64,000 nt of DNA from CAMDTE01 sp034679985 (GTDB lineage Bacteria > Bacteroidota > Bacteroidia > Flavobacteriales > Schleiferiaceae), in contig JAXITR010000006.1 of assembly GCA_034679985.1 (NCBI GenBank), forward strand, positions 1-64,000, given 5' to 3'. The first letter of the stretch is position 1, and the number at the start of each line of letters is the position of its first letter. Below are positions 35,927-43,452 of the stretch, piece after piece. The translations under genes and the position numbers were made by a program. Under the pieces are notes generated by a model, which saw only the letters and a list, made by a program, of their open reading frames with translations, had not been told where the DNA came from and searched no databases.

Positions 35927-36154
35927 TTAACGACGCGGTTGAAAAAATGCATCCATGAGGACCTTCAGTCCCCAAAAGCCAAATCCGGCACCGCCAAAGA
36001 GGAAGGCGATGGTGATGAGGGCCCAAGTGTAGTCGCCACGTTGTACGGCAGGCGCACCCACCCAATGGTACAGAGCGGGCCCCGCAAACAGCAGCGGCAA
36101 GGCGATGGCAATGATGACGATTCCTTGGACGAGTTTGGATTTGTTGTAGGCCAT
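35927..36154 (-). CDS. DUF6095-family small membrane protein
   Basis: 75 residues with two hydrophobic helices (LVQGIVIIAIALPLLFAGPALYHWV and WALITIAFLFGGAGFGFWGLKVLM). Matches the DUF6095 pattern of Flavobacteriia (KGI...ALPLLFxGP...; ...G...GLKxxMxAxF). Function unknown. Starts 37 bases after the aminotransferase stop and is likely cotranscribed with it. Confidence 0.75.
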   Translation of the reverse strand: MAYNKSKLVQGIVIIAIALPLLFAGPALYHWVGAPAVQRGDYTWALITIAFLFGGAGFGFWGLKVLMDAFFQPRR

Positions 36155-36191
36155 GGTGGGTTGTTTTAGCGAGGGAATTGGCGCGGCGCGT

Positions 36192-37388
36192 TTAGTTGGG
36201 GTGTTGGCGCAAGGCGTCGGCTAGGATGTCGGTGCCGGAGCGCAATTCTTCCTCCGAGCAGGAGAGCGGAGGCGCAATGCGCAAGGCGGTGGACTCAAAG
36301 AGGAACCAATCCGTCAGAAGGCCGTTTTCCAGGGCGGAGTGCTGGATGCGGATGGCCCGGTCCAACGATCCAACGCCAACGGACCAGAGGAACCCAATCC
36401 CGGAAATTCCGGTGGTGTGGGGCAGTTGCTCCAAGAGGTTTTGCAGGAGGTGGGACTTGCGGGGAAGGTCGTGCAATTCGGGACCGTTTTGGAGGAGGTG
36501 CAGGGCGGCGTTGCCGGCAGCGCAGCTGACGGGGTGGCCGCCGAAGGTGGTGATGTGGCCCAGCATGGGGTTGTGCGCCAATTGATGCATTAAGGAACGG
36601 GGTGCGGCAAAGGCGCCTAAGGGCATGCCGCCGCCCAGGGCCTTGCCCAGGCAGAGAATGTCCGGTTGGAGCCCGTAGTGTTGGTAGGCAAAAAGGGAGC
36701 CGCTTCGGCCGAATCCACATTGAATTTCGTCCAAGATCAAAAGGGCTCCGGATCGGTGGCAGGCGTCTTGGAGCGCGGCCAAGAACTCGGGATTTCCGGG
36801 GCGGTACCCGCTTTCGCTTTGGATGGGCTCCACCAGCACGGCGGCGGTTTGGGAACCGATGGCATCCAGTGCGGAGCGATTGTTGTACGGGAGGATGGTG
36901 TGTCCCGGAACCAAGGGACGGTAGGCGCTTTTGTATTCCTCGCTGCCCATGGCGCTCAGGGCTCCCGCCGTGGAGCCGTGGTAGGAGTGTTCAAACGAAA
37001 CGATTTCCGTGCGTTGGGTGGCTCGCTTGGCCAATTTGAGCGCCCCCTCAATGGCTTCCGCTCCGGAATTGGTGAAGTAAACGCTGTCTAAGTGGTTGTC
37101 AAATGTTTGGATCAAGGCTTGTGCGTAAGCCACTTGAGGCTGCTGGACCATTTCGCCGTACACCATGAGGTGCATGTAGCGAGCGGCTTGGTCTTGAACG
37201 GCAGATACGATTTCCGGCCGGCCGTGGCCCACGTTGCTGACGCCAATTCCGGAGATGAAATCCAGAATTCGAGAACCGTCGGGCCGGTAAAGGTAGGAAC
37301 CTTCTGCTCGACTGATTTCCAATGCCAACGAAAAGTCCGTGGTTTGCGCGTTGTGGCGCAAAAACAGATCTTTCAAACCAATGCCCAT
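36192..37388 (-). CDS. Class III PLP aminotransferase (ornithine/GABA/acetylornithine type)
   Basis: 398 residues. The PLP lysine sits in CLGKALGGGMPLGAF, cofactor contacts in NSGAEAIEGALKLAKR and FEHSYHGST, and the Asp in LILDEIQCGFGR. The clade covers ornithine, acetylornithine and 4-aminobutyrate aminotransferases; the amino donor cannot be read from sequence. I chose the ATG at 37388 because a TACCTTTG element ends 4 bases upstream; the open frame 30 bases further up crosses that promoter. Not in an arginine operon, so a biosynthetic role is not implied. Confidence 0.87.
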   Translation of the reverse strand: MGIGLKDLFLRHNAQTTDFSLALEISRAEGSYLYRPDGSRILDFISGIGVSNVGHGRPEIVSAVQDQAARYMHLMVYGEMVQQPQVAYAQALIQTFDNHLDSVYFTNSGAEAIEGALKLAKRATQRTEIVSFEHSYHGSTAGALSAMGSEEYKSAYRPLVPGHTILPYNNRSALDAIGSQTAAVLVEPIQSESGYRPGNPEFLAALQDACHRSGALLILDEIQCGFGRSGSLFAYQHYGLQPDILCLGKALGGGMPLGAFAAPRSLMHQLAHNPMLGHITTFGGHPVSCAAGNAALHLLQNGPELHDLPRKSHLLQNLLEQLPHTTGISGIGFLWSVGVGSLDRAIRIQHSALENGLLTDWFLFESTALRIAPPLSCSEEELRSGTDILADALRQHPN

Positions 37389-37392
37389 GGTG

Positions 37393-37400
37393 CAAAGGTA
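37393..37400 (-). promoter_or_regulatory. -7 element of the aminotransferase, leaderless spacing
   Basis: TACCTTTG on the minus strand, then CACC and the ATG at 37388. TTTTG lies 15 bases further upstream as a short-spaced -33 candidate. Confidence 0.65.
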
Positions 37401-37456
37401 GGTGCGTGCTGCATGCAAAACGCGTCCTTGGGTGCCGCGTTTTGGGTTCTAGGGGG

Positions 37457-38032
37457 TCATTCCCAAATCGGTTCAGGGGCGTGCGGACCAGGCCGCCCGG
37501 GCCGGGGTGCTGGCCGTCCACCTCCTGGGCCACCCGGTCCTCCGGGTCCGCCCGGATGTGGCGGTCCTTGGCGCTCGCGAAGTTTATCGAGCATGGCCTC
37601 TTTGAACTGCACCTCGGCCACGTACAACATCAGTACTTTCTTGGCGGGCAGTACGTCCAAGAATTTGGTGTGGTACGCCCGACGGATGCGCTCTTTATCG
37701 TCAAGGGCCTTGGCGTGCCGGCGCATGAGTTCTTCTGCTTCTTTCTCGGTCAAGGAAGCCCAACGATCTGGATCTTCGGCCGCTCGACGGAGACCCCGCA
37801 GAGGTTCGCGGTCAACTTGGGCCAGTTCATCGCGGTAGGCTTCGTACAGGGGCCAAAATTTTTGCGCCTCCAACGGGGTGAGTTTTAGTTTGTGCGTTAG
37901 GAAGCCTATGTGTGCGGCTTCTACACGCTCCTTGGCTTGCTCCTTGCGGGCCGTTGGTTGCGCCGCGGCTACCGCAATGAAAACCACCCACAGAGCCGCA
38001 AAGAGGCTCATTTTGCCTGGTTTAAAGTTCAT
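37457..38032 (-). CDS. Spy/CpxP-like periplasmic protein with Pro/Gly-rich tail
   Basis: 191 residues: a signal peptide (about 1-25, ending AVAAAQ), then a helical region resembling LTxxQ proteins (LKLTPLEAQKFWPLYEAYRDELA), many charged helices, and a low-complexity tail rich in PGG repeats (about 160-190). The ATGA overlap with the upstream membrane protein and the ECF sigma gene suggest a stress-sensing or buffering role; similar trios occur across Bacteroidota. Function is inferred. Confidence 0.72.
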   Translation of the reverse strand: MNFKPGKMSLFAALWVVFIAVAAAQPTARKEQAKERVEAAHIGFLTHKLKLTPLEAQKFWPLYEAYRDELAQVDREPLRGLRRAAEDPDRWASLTEKEAEELMRRHAKALDDKERIRRAYHTKFLDVLPAKKVLMLYVAEVQFKEAMLDKLRERQGPPHPGGPGGPGGPGGGRPAPRPGRPGPHAPEPIWE

Positions 38033-38367
38033 GATTTTGATGATTTTACAAGGATTATTTGATCTAGTTCTTCATCCGACAACAGTTCACCCAATTCTTC
38101 CGGATTGGGTTCCCACGATCCATGCTCCAACGTCTCAACCAAATCGGTTGCAGTGGTTTTTTGAAGCCATTCCTCAGCCGGACCGGTGGTTGATGAGGTG
38201 GGTTCTGGGCGCATCCAAACCAGGAGCGACACAACTACTGCTGCCGCCAAAGTTGCGACCAATCGCCGTGTACGCGTACGTTGGCGCTCGCGCTGGGGAA
38301 CGGCGCTCAGTCGATTCTGCAGCAGCTTAATAGTTGCTTCGTTGAGGTGGATTCCGTCGTGTTTCAT
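38029..38367 (-). CDS. Putative anti-sigma-type single-TM protein
   Basis: 112 residues: a short basic cytoplasmic N-terminus (about 1-36), one TM helix (LVATLAAAVVVSLLVWM), then an acidic periplasmic tail (EELGELLSDEELDQI). No zinc-binding anti-sigma motif. The call rests on the 4-base overlaps with the ECF sigma gene upstream and the Spy-like gene downstream. It could instead be an unrelated regulator. Confidence 0.6.
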   Translation of the reverse strand: MKHDGIHLNEATIKLLQNRLSAVPQRERQRTRTRRLVATLAAAVVVSLLVWMRPEPTSSTTGPAEEWLQKTTATDLVETLEHGSWEPNPEELGELLSDEELDQIILVKSSKS

Positions 38368-38957
38368 GCGTTCTCTGCAGTTAAGAGGTCGTCGGCTGGA
38401 TTTGGTTTAACCGTTTGTACCAGCGCACGAATTTTTTGGACGGCGTGGTGGTAGTTCGCTTTTAGTCCTCCTTCGGATGTACCGGTGATGGTGGCGATTT
38501 CCGAATAGGGCAATTCGTCGAAGTAGCGCAGTTGGAAGACCAGGCGTTGTTTTTCCGGCAATTGTGCTTGGGCCCGATGGAGCAAAGCCAGGGCGTCGTC
38601 TGCTTGAAAATAGACATCGTCGCTGACGCTCGTTGCGGCGGCTTCTGGAGCATCGGAAGCGCGCACGGTCCACAGCCTTCTTTTCTGTTGCTGGCGCAAT
38701 GCTGTCAAGGCTTCGTTGGCAACGATTCGGTAGGTCCAGGTGGAGAATTTGGCTTCGCCCCTAAACTGGGGCAACGCGCGCCAAATGTTGATGAAAGCGT
38801 CTTGAAGCACGTCTTGAGCATCGTCGGAATCCAGTCCCATGCGCACCGCCAGCCGAAAGAGGGAGGGCGTTTGCGCACGAACCAAAAGCGCATAAGCCGC
38901 TTCGTACCGACGGTCGGAACAAAGGGCCGCAACTTCGTTTTCCTCGCGATCCGTCAT
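38364..38957 (-). CDS. ECF-type RNA polymerase sigma factor
   Basis: 197 residues with sigma-2 (DDAQDVLQDAFINIWRALPQFRGEAKFSTWTYRIVANEALTALR split by the usual -10-binding helix) and sigma-4 (LPEKQRLVFQLRYFDELPYSEIATITGTSEGGLKANYHHAVQKIR) regions and no sigma-3, as in ECF factors. Start ATG at 38957. First gene of a three-gene overlapping unit; may also be read through from the transketolase operon 67 bases upstream. Confidence 0.9.
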   Translation of the reverse strand: MTDREENEVAALCSDRRYEAAYALLVRAQTPSLFRLAVRMGLDSDDAQDVLQDAFINIWRALPQFRGEAKFSTWTYRIVANEALTALRQQQKRRLWTVRASDAPEAAATSVSDDVYFQADDALALLHRAQAQLPEKQRLVFQLRYFDELPYSEIATITGTSEGGLKANYHHAVQKIRALVQTVKPNPADDLLTAENA

Positions 38958-39024
38958 GTACGGTTAGAGGAAGAATTCCGTCAAGGGTTTAATGGGCGAA
39001 AGGATTATTCGCGCCATCGGAAGA

Positions 39025-39987
39025 TTATCCCCGGCGAGAAAGCACGCGGTGGGCGGCTTGCACGATGGCTTCTTCGTTCAACCCGTACTTGGCCATCAGG
39101 TCCTCCGGGGTTCCGCTTTCCCCAAACGAGTCACGAACGGCCACCATTTCCAAGGGCGTTGGCAGGTGCTGCGCCAGCAAGCCGGCTGTCAGTTCGCCCA
39201 ATCCACCGTACTGCTGGTGTTCTTCAGCGGTTACCACGCAACCGGTCCGACGGATGGAGGCCAAAACGGCTTCTTCGTCAAAAGGCTTGATGGTGTGGAT
39301 GTTGATGACTTCGGCGTTGACACCGGCGGCGGCCAATTTATCGGCTGCTTGAAGCGCGGGCCACACCAAGTGACCCGTAGCCAGAAGCGTTACGTCTGAT
39401 CCGCTGCGCAAGGTCAGTGCCTTTCCGATTTCAAAAGGCTGATCTGCGGGGGTGAAATTGGGAACTTTGGGACGTCCAAAACGCAGGTAAACCGGGCCGT
39501 CGTAGTTAGCAATCGCAATGGTTGCGGCTTTGGTTTGGTTGAAATCACAGGGGTTGATGACCACCATGCCCGGGAGCATGCGCATCATGCCGACGTCTTC
39601 CAAAATTTGGTGGGTAGCGCCGTCCTCGCCCAAGGTTAAGCCGGCGTGGCTGGCGCAAATCTTCACGTTTTTGCCGGAGTAGGCGATGCTTTGGCGAATT
39701 TGGTCGTACACCCGGCCGGTGCTGAAGTTGGCAAAGGTTCCGGTAAATGGAATTTTACCGCCGACGGTCATGCCCGCAGCCATGCTCATCATGTTGGCTT
39801 CTGCAATGCCCACTTGGTAAAAACGATCCTGAAACTCAGCTGCAAAGGCGTCCATCTTCAACGAGCCCGTGAGGTCCGCGCACAGCGCCACCACGTTGGG
39901 GTTGGTGCGTCCGAGTTCGAGCAAACCGGCACCAAATCCGGAGCGCGTATCTTGATTTCCTTGGTTGGTCAATGCAGAAAGTTCCAT
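39025..39987 (-). CDS. Transketolase, C-terminal subunit
   Basis: 320 residues: the pyrimidine-binding and C-terminal domains of transketolase as a separate chain, as in many Bacteroidota. Visible: GFGAGLLELGRTNPNVVALCADLTGSL at the start, IAEANMMSMAAGM, HAGLTLGEDGATHQILED (with the catalytic-region His), and FGESGTPEDLMAKYGL at the end. Pairs with the 282-residue N-terminal subunit to move two-carbon units in the pentose phosphate pathway. Separated from that subunit here by a VWA protein gene. Confidence 0.94.
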   Translation of the reverse strand: MELSALTNQGNQDTRSGFGAGLLELGRTNPNVVALCADLTGSLKMDAFAAEFQDRFYQVGIAEANMMSMAAGMTVGGKIPFTGTFANFSTGRVYDQIRQSIAYSGKNVKICASHAGLTLGEDGATHQILEDVGMMRMLPGMVVINPCDFNQTKAATIAIANYDGPVYLRFGRPKVPNFTPADQPFEIGKALTLRSGSDVTLLATGHLVWPALQAADKLAAAGVNAEVINIHTIKPFDEEAVLASIRRTGCVVTAEEHQQYGGLGELTAGLLAQHLPTPLEMVAVRDSFGESGTPEDLMAKYGLNEEAIVQAAHRVLSRRG

Positions 39988-39999
39988 AGAGCTAGTGAA

Positions 40000-41391
40000 T
40001 TACGGGATTTTAACCAGGGTAGACGCCCCGGAGCTGACGGTGAACGGCACAGTTGCCGAATAAAGAGTGGATTGCGCTTGACGCGCTCGTGCCACCATGC
40101 GGTACGACCCCGGTTGCAGGGCAAATTGTTGGCGGGTTTGGACCGGATCCAAATCCACCACCCATTCCCAGGCGCCTCCTTGACGTTCCACAAAAAGGGC
40201 GCCCGCGCTGGCCGTCTTGAGTTGAACGGTCACGTCGCCGGCCGCAGGGAGGCTGAGCGTGGTGGTTTTTCCGGGTTCAATGCGCACGGTTTCGTAGTAG
40301 CGGGGCAGCGTGAGCAACTCCACTTGGTAGGTGCCCACCAAGAATTTCTGTTTGGCGTTGAAGGACTGAACGTGCAGCGCTTGGGGTTGGCTCGGCAACC
40401 GCACTACCGCCTTGGGTACGTTGAATGTGCTGGATCGGTTCATCAATACCTCCAAGTTGCCTTGCGGGGTTTTGGCGCCAATGGGGGTGTGTTTTCCAGC
40501 CGCTACAAAAACAGAGTCCACGGTGACGGGAGGTACGGTGAATACCGTCATGCGGTACGTCATGAGCGGGTCCAGCAATAAGGTGTCTGGATTGCCTTTG
40601 TGGTTGAGGGTGTGCACAAAGGACTTGATCAGTTTGCCCGACAGCCGATCGTGCAGGGTGATGGGGACGTCCGTTTCGGTGGGGAGCCCACGGGCGTCCA
40701 ACAGGTTGATTTGAGCGGTGGTGTTGTCCAGGACCTGGGTGATGACCACGCCCAAGGCTTGCCGAAAAGATCGTTCGTCGGCGGCATCGAAGTAGGTGCC
40801 CACGCAATCAAACGCCTTCTTCTGGGAGCCGTCGAGCCCTACGCCAATGACAAAAGGTTTCAGGATGATCCCCTTTTTTTGCAGCATTGCCGAAACCGCA
40901 CAAGGATCTTCGTCGCACGCTTCAATGCCGTCCGTGATGAGCACAACGATGTTCCGGCAATCGGCGCAGGCGGGAAAGTCATTTCCAGAACGCAGCAACG
41001 AACGCGCAATGGGAGTGGTGCCCATGGGGCGTAAGGTCTCGATTCGCTTTTTGATTTTCCCAGCGTTGTTGGGGGCAAAGGGAACCTCCAGTCGGGTGTC
41101 TTCACAATCTTGCGGCGGTACAGGTTTTTGGTGGCCGTAGGCGCGCAGCGCCAATTGAAAATTGGGATTGGGAAGGGCCGCAAGACTGTCCAAGAAGCGG
41201 CCCATGAGGCGCTGTGCGGTTTCCATTTTGGTGCCGCTCTCCCAGCGTCCGTACATGGAGTAGGAGGCATCGAAGACAAAAAGAATGCGGGTCAGCGGTA
41301 GTTTCGGTTCCGGCGGAGTTGCCGTCGCTTGAGCGCGCGCCGTGAAGACGGCACCGAGCAATACGGCCAAGCCAAGGAACCAACGGCGCAT
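40000..41391 (-). CDS. Secreted von Willebrand factor A domain protein
   Basis: 463 residues: signal peptide (MRRWFLGLAVLLGAVFTARAQ), VWA domain at about 35-230 with an intact MIDAS (ILFVFDASYSMYGR = DxSxS; GTTPIARSL; VLITDGIEACDEDPC), then beta-rich repeats resembling carboxypeptidase-regulatory/PEGA-type modules. Start at 41391; the frame is open into the transketolase gene but the signal peptide decides. It lies in one minus-strand operon between the two transketolase subunits (4 and 12 base gaps). Ligand unknown; no membrane anchor seen. Confidence 0.82.
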   Translation of the reverse strand: MRRWFLGLAVLLGAVFTARAQATATPPEPKLPLTRILFVFDASYSMYGRWESGTKMETAQRLMGRFLDSLAALPNPNFQLALRAYGHQKPVPPQDCEDTRLEVPFAPNNAGKIKKRIETLRPMGTTPIARSLLRSGNDFPACADCRNIVVLITDGIEACDEDPCAVSAMLQKKGIILKPFVIGVGLDGSQKKAFDCVGTYFDAADERSFRQALGVVITQVLDNTTAQINLLDARGLPTETDVPITLHDRLSGKLIKSFVHTLNHKGNPDTLLLDPLMTYRMTVFTVPPVTVDSVFVAAGKHTPIGAKTPQGNLEVLMNRSSTFNVPKAVVRLPSQPQALHVQSFNAKQKFLVGTYQVELLTLPRYYETVRIEPGKTTTLSLPAAGDVTVQLKTASAGALFVERQGGAWEWVVDLDPVQTRQQFALQPGSYRMVARARQAQSTLYSATVPFTVSSGASTLVKIP

Positions 41392-41395
41392 CGGC

Positions 41396-42244
41396 TCAGT
41401 AATCGCCCAAGGTTTCCGGCAACTGGGCCAAGGCACGAGCCAACTCGTCGTTGTTCGGGGCCACACCGTGCCACTTGTGGGTTCCGGCCATGAAATCAAC
41501 TCCGTGGCCCATGGAGGTGCGCAAAACAATCACCACCGGTTTTCCTTTTCCAGTTCGCGTTTTCGCTTCAGCAAGACCCGCGCGAACGGCGGCCAAATCG
41601 TTTCCTTCAGCCACTTCCAAAACGTCCCAGCCGAAGGCGGCGAACTTGTCCCCAATGCTTCCCAAAGCCAAAACTTGGTCCGTGCTGCCGTCGATCTGTT
41701 GACCGTTGGCATCTACGGTAGCAATGAGGTTGTCCACGCCTTTGGCACCGGCGTAGAGAACGGCCTCCCAAATTTGACCTTCTTGCAACTCACCGTCGCC
41801 GTGCAGGGTGTACACCAAACGGGAATCGCCGTTGGATTTTTTGGCCAAGGCCGTGCCCAACGCAACGCTCAATCCCTGCCCCAAGCTGCCGCTCGCCATG
41901 CGAACCCCGGGCAAGCCCTCGTGGGTGGTGGGGTGGCCCTGCAAACGGGAGTTCAGCTTGCGGAAGGTGGCCAATTCGCTCAAATCAAAATACCCAGAAC
42001 GGGCTAAAATGCTGTAGAAAACGGGGGAGATGTGGCCGTTGCTCAGGTAGAATACGTCCTGATTGGTTCCGTCCATGTCAAAAGGGACGGGGGTGTGCTG
42101 CAGGGCCTCAAAATACAGGGCCACGAAAAATTCCGTGCAGCCCATGGAGCCGCCAGGGTGGCCTGAGTTCACGGCGTGCACCATGCGGAGGATGTCGCGT
42201 CGGACTTGGGGACAAAGGGCTTCGAGGTGCGCGGAATCGGCCAT
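41396..42244 (-). CDS. Transketolase, N-terminal (TPP-binding) subunit
   Basis: 282 residues: the pyrophosphate domain. Visible: HAVNSGHPGGSMGCTEFFVALYF, SNGHISPVFYS, GSLGQGLSVALG, and the TPP motif GDGELQEGQIWEA...ATVDANGQQIDG. Start ATG at 42244 (MADSAHLEALCP); the open frame upstream overlaps the divergent ychF. First gene of the operon that also carries the VWA protein and the C-terminal subunit. Confidence 0.94.
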   Translation of the reverse strand: MADSAHLEALCPQVRRDILRMVHAVNSGHPGGSMGCTEFFVALYFEALQHTPVPFDMDGTNQDVFYLSNGHISPVFYSILARSGYFDLSELATFRKLNSRLQGHPTTHEGLPGVRMASGSLGQGLSVALGTALAKKSNGDSRLVYTLHGDGELQEGQIWEAVLYAGAKGVDNLIATVDANGQQIDGSTDQVLALGSIGDKFAAFGWDVLEVAEGNDLAAVRAGLAEAKTRTGKGKPVVIVLRTSMGHGVDFMAGTHKWHGVAPNNDELARALAQLPETLGDY

Positions 42245-42268
42245 GAGTAGGGTGGAGATAAGTTTGTG

Positions 42269-42276
42269 CAAAAGTA
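42269..42276 (-). promoter_or_regulatory. -7 element of the transketolase operon
   Basis: TACTTTTG on the minus strand, 24 bases before the ATG at 42244, in the 99-base divergent gap with ychF. Confidence 0.6.
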
Positions 42277-42313
42277 GGAAGGATTCCCGACCCGAGCAGG
42301 AAGGATTACGGAC

Positions 42314-42321
42314 TACCTTTG
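42314..42321 (+). promoter_or_regulatory. -7 element of ychF
   Basis: TACCTTTG, 22 bases before the ychF ATG. Confidence 0.6.
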
Positions 42322-42343
42322 CCTTTTTAAAAGCAGAACCTCC

Positions 42344-43435
42344 ATGAAGTGCGGCATTGTCGGTCTTCCGAACGTCGGGAAGTCCACCCTTTTTAACTGT
42401 TTGAGCAACGCGAAGGCCCAAGCGGCCAACTTTCCTTTTTGCACCATTGAGCCCAATGTGGGCACAGTGAATGTACCGGATTCGCGGTTGGAAGTATTGG
42501 AATCCCTAGTCAACCCGGAGCGCGTTTTACCGGCTACGGTGGAGATTGTGGACATTGCCGGTTTGGTGAAGGGGGCGTCCCGCGGCGAAGGATTGGGCAA
42601 CCAGTTCTTGGGCAACATTCGGGAGTGCAACGCTATTTTGCACGTCCTACGCTGCTTCGACAACCCCAACGTGGTGCACGTGGACGGCAACGTCAACCCC
42701 CTGCGGGACAAAGAGACGATTGATTTTGAATTGCAATTAAAAGATCTGGACACCCTGGAGAAGCGCGTGGACAAGGCCAAGAAGGCAGCAAAATCCGGCG
42801 GACGCGAAGCGCTGCGCGAGGTGGACATGGCCGAGCGCCTCAAAAAGCACTTGGAGCAGGGCAAAAACGTGCGCGGTTTTGACCGCACGGAGGAAGAGCA
42901 AGCGTGGATCGACGATTATCAATTGTTGACGGAAAAGCCGGTGTTGTACGTGTGCAATGTGGACGAAGCCGCCGCGGCCAGCGGAAACGATTACGTGGAA
43001 CAAGTGCGGGCCATGGCGGCTGCCGAGAAAGCCGGCGTCATGTTTTTGGCGGCGGCTGTGGAAGCGGACATTTCGGAATTGGAGTCCTACGAAGAACGCA
43101 CCTTGTTTTTGACGGATCTGGGCTTGGAAGAGCCGGGCGTGAATAAAGTCATTCGCGCCGCGTACAGCCTGCTGGATTTGCAGACGTACTTCACGGCCGG
43201 CGTGAAAGAGGTGCGCGCCTGGACCGTGCCGGTGGGGGCCACTGCTCCGCAGGCGGCGGGGGTTATCCACTCGGATTTTGAAAAAGGATTCATTCGCGCG
43301 GAAGTGATTTCCTACAGCGATTACGTGCAGTACAAATCCGAGGCTGCGGCCAAGGAAGTAGGCCGTATGCGGGTGGAAGGCAAGGAGTACATTGTTCAAG
43401 ACGGGGACGTCATGCACTTTCGCTTCAACGTCTAA
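42344..43435 (+). CDS. ychF: Redox-regulated ATPase YchF (Obg/OLA1 family)
   Basis: 363-residue ribosome-associated P-loop NTPase with ATP preference. G1 GLPNVGKSTLFNCL, G3 DIAGLVKGAS, the family's Asn-Met-/N-V-D-E G4 replaced region YVCNVDEAA, and the C-terminal TGS domain (DLQTYFTAGVKEVRAWTV ... GKEYIVQDGDVMHFRFNV). Full length. parE follows 17 bases later. Confidence 0.95.
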   Translation: MKCGIVGLPNVGKSTLFNCLSNAKAQAANFPFCTIEPNVGTVNVPDSRLEVLESLVNPERVLPATVEIVDIAGLVKGASRGEGLGNQFLGNIRECNAILHVLRCFDNPNVVHVDGNVNPLRDKETIDFELQLKDLDTLEKRVDKAKKAAKSGGREALREVDMAERLKKHLEQGKNVRGFDRTEEEQAWIDDYQLLTEKPVLYVCNVDEAAAASGNDYVEQVRAMAAAEKAGVMFLAAAVEADISELESYEERTLFLTDLGLEEPGVNKVIRAAYSLLDLQTYFTAGVKEVRAWTVPVGATAPQAAGVIHSDFEKGFIRAEVISYSDYVQYKSEAAAKEVGRMRVEGKEYIVQDGDVMHFRFNV

Positions 43436-43440
43436 ACCCG

Positions 43441-43448
43441 TACCTTTA
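43441..43448 (+). promoter_or_regulatory. -7-like element of parE, leaderless spacing
   Basis: TACCTTTA, one base off TAnnTTTG, then AGGC and the parE ATG at 43453. Confidence 0.45.
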
Positions 43449-43452
43449 AGGC

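Noticed and set aside
37457..37560. PGG repeats at the end of the Spy-like gene as a DNA repeat element
   Set aside because: They are in frame and encode a Pro/Gly-rich tail; not a separate repeat.
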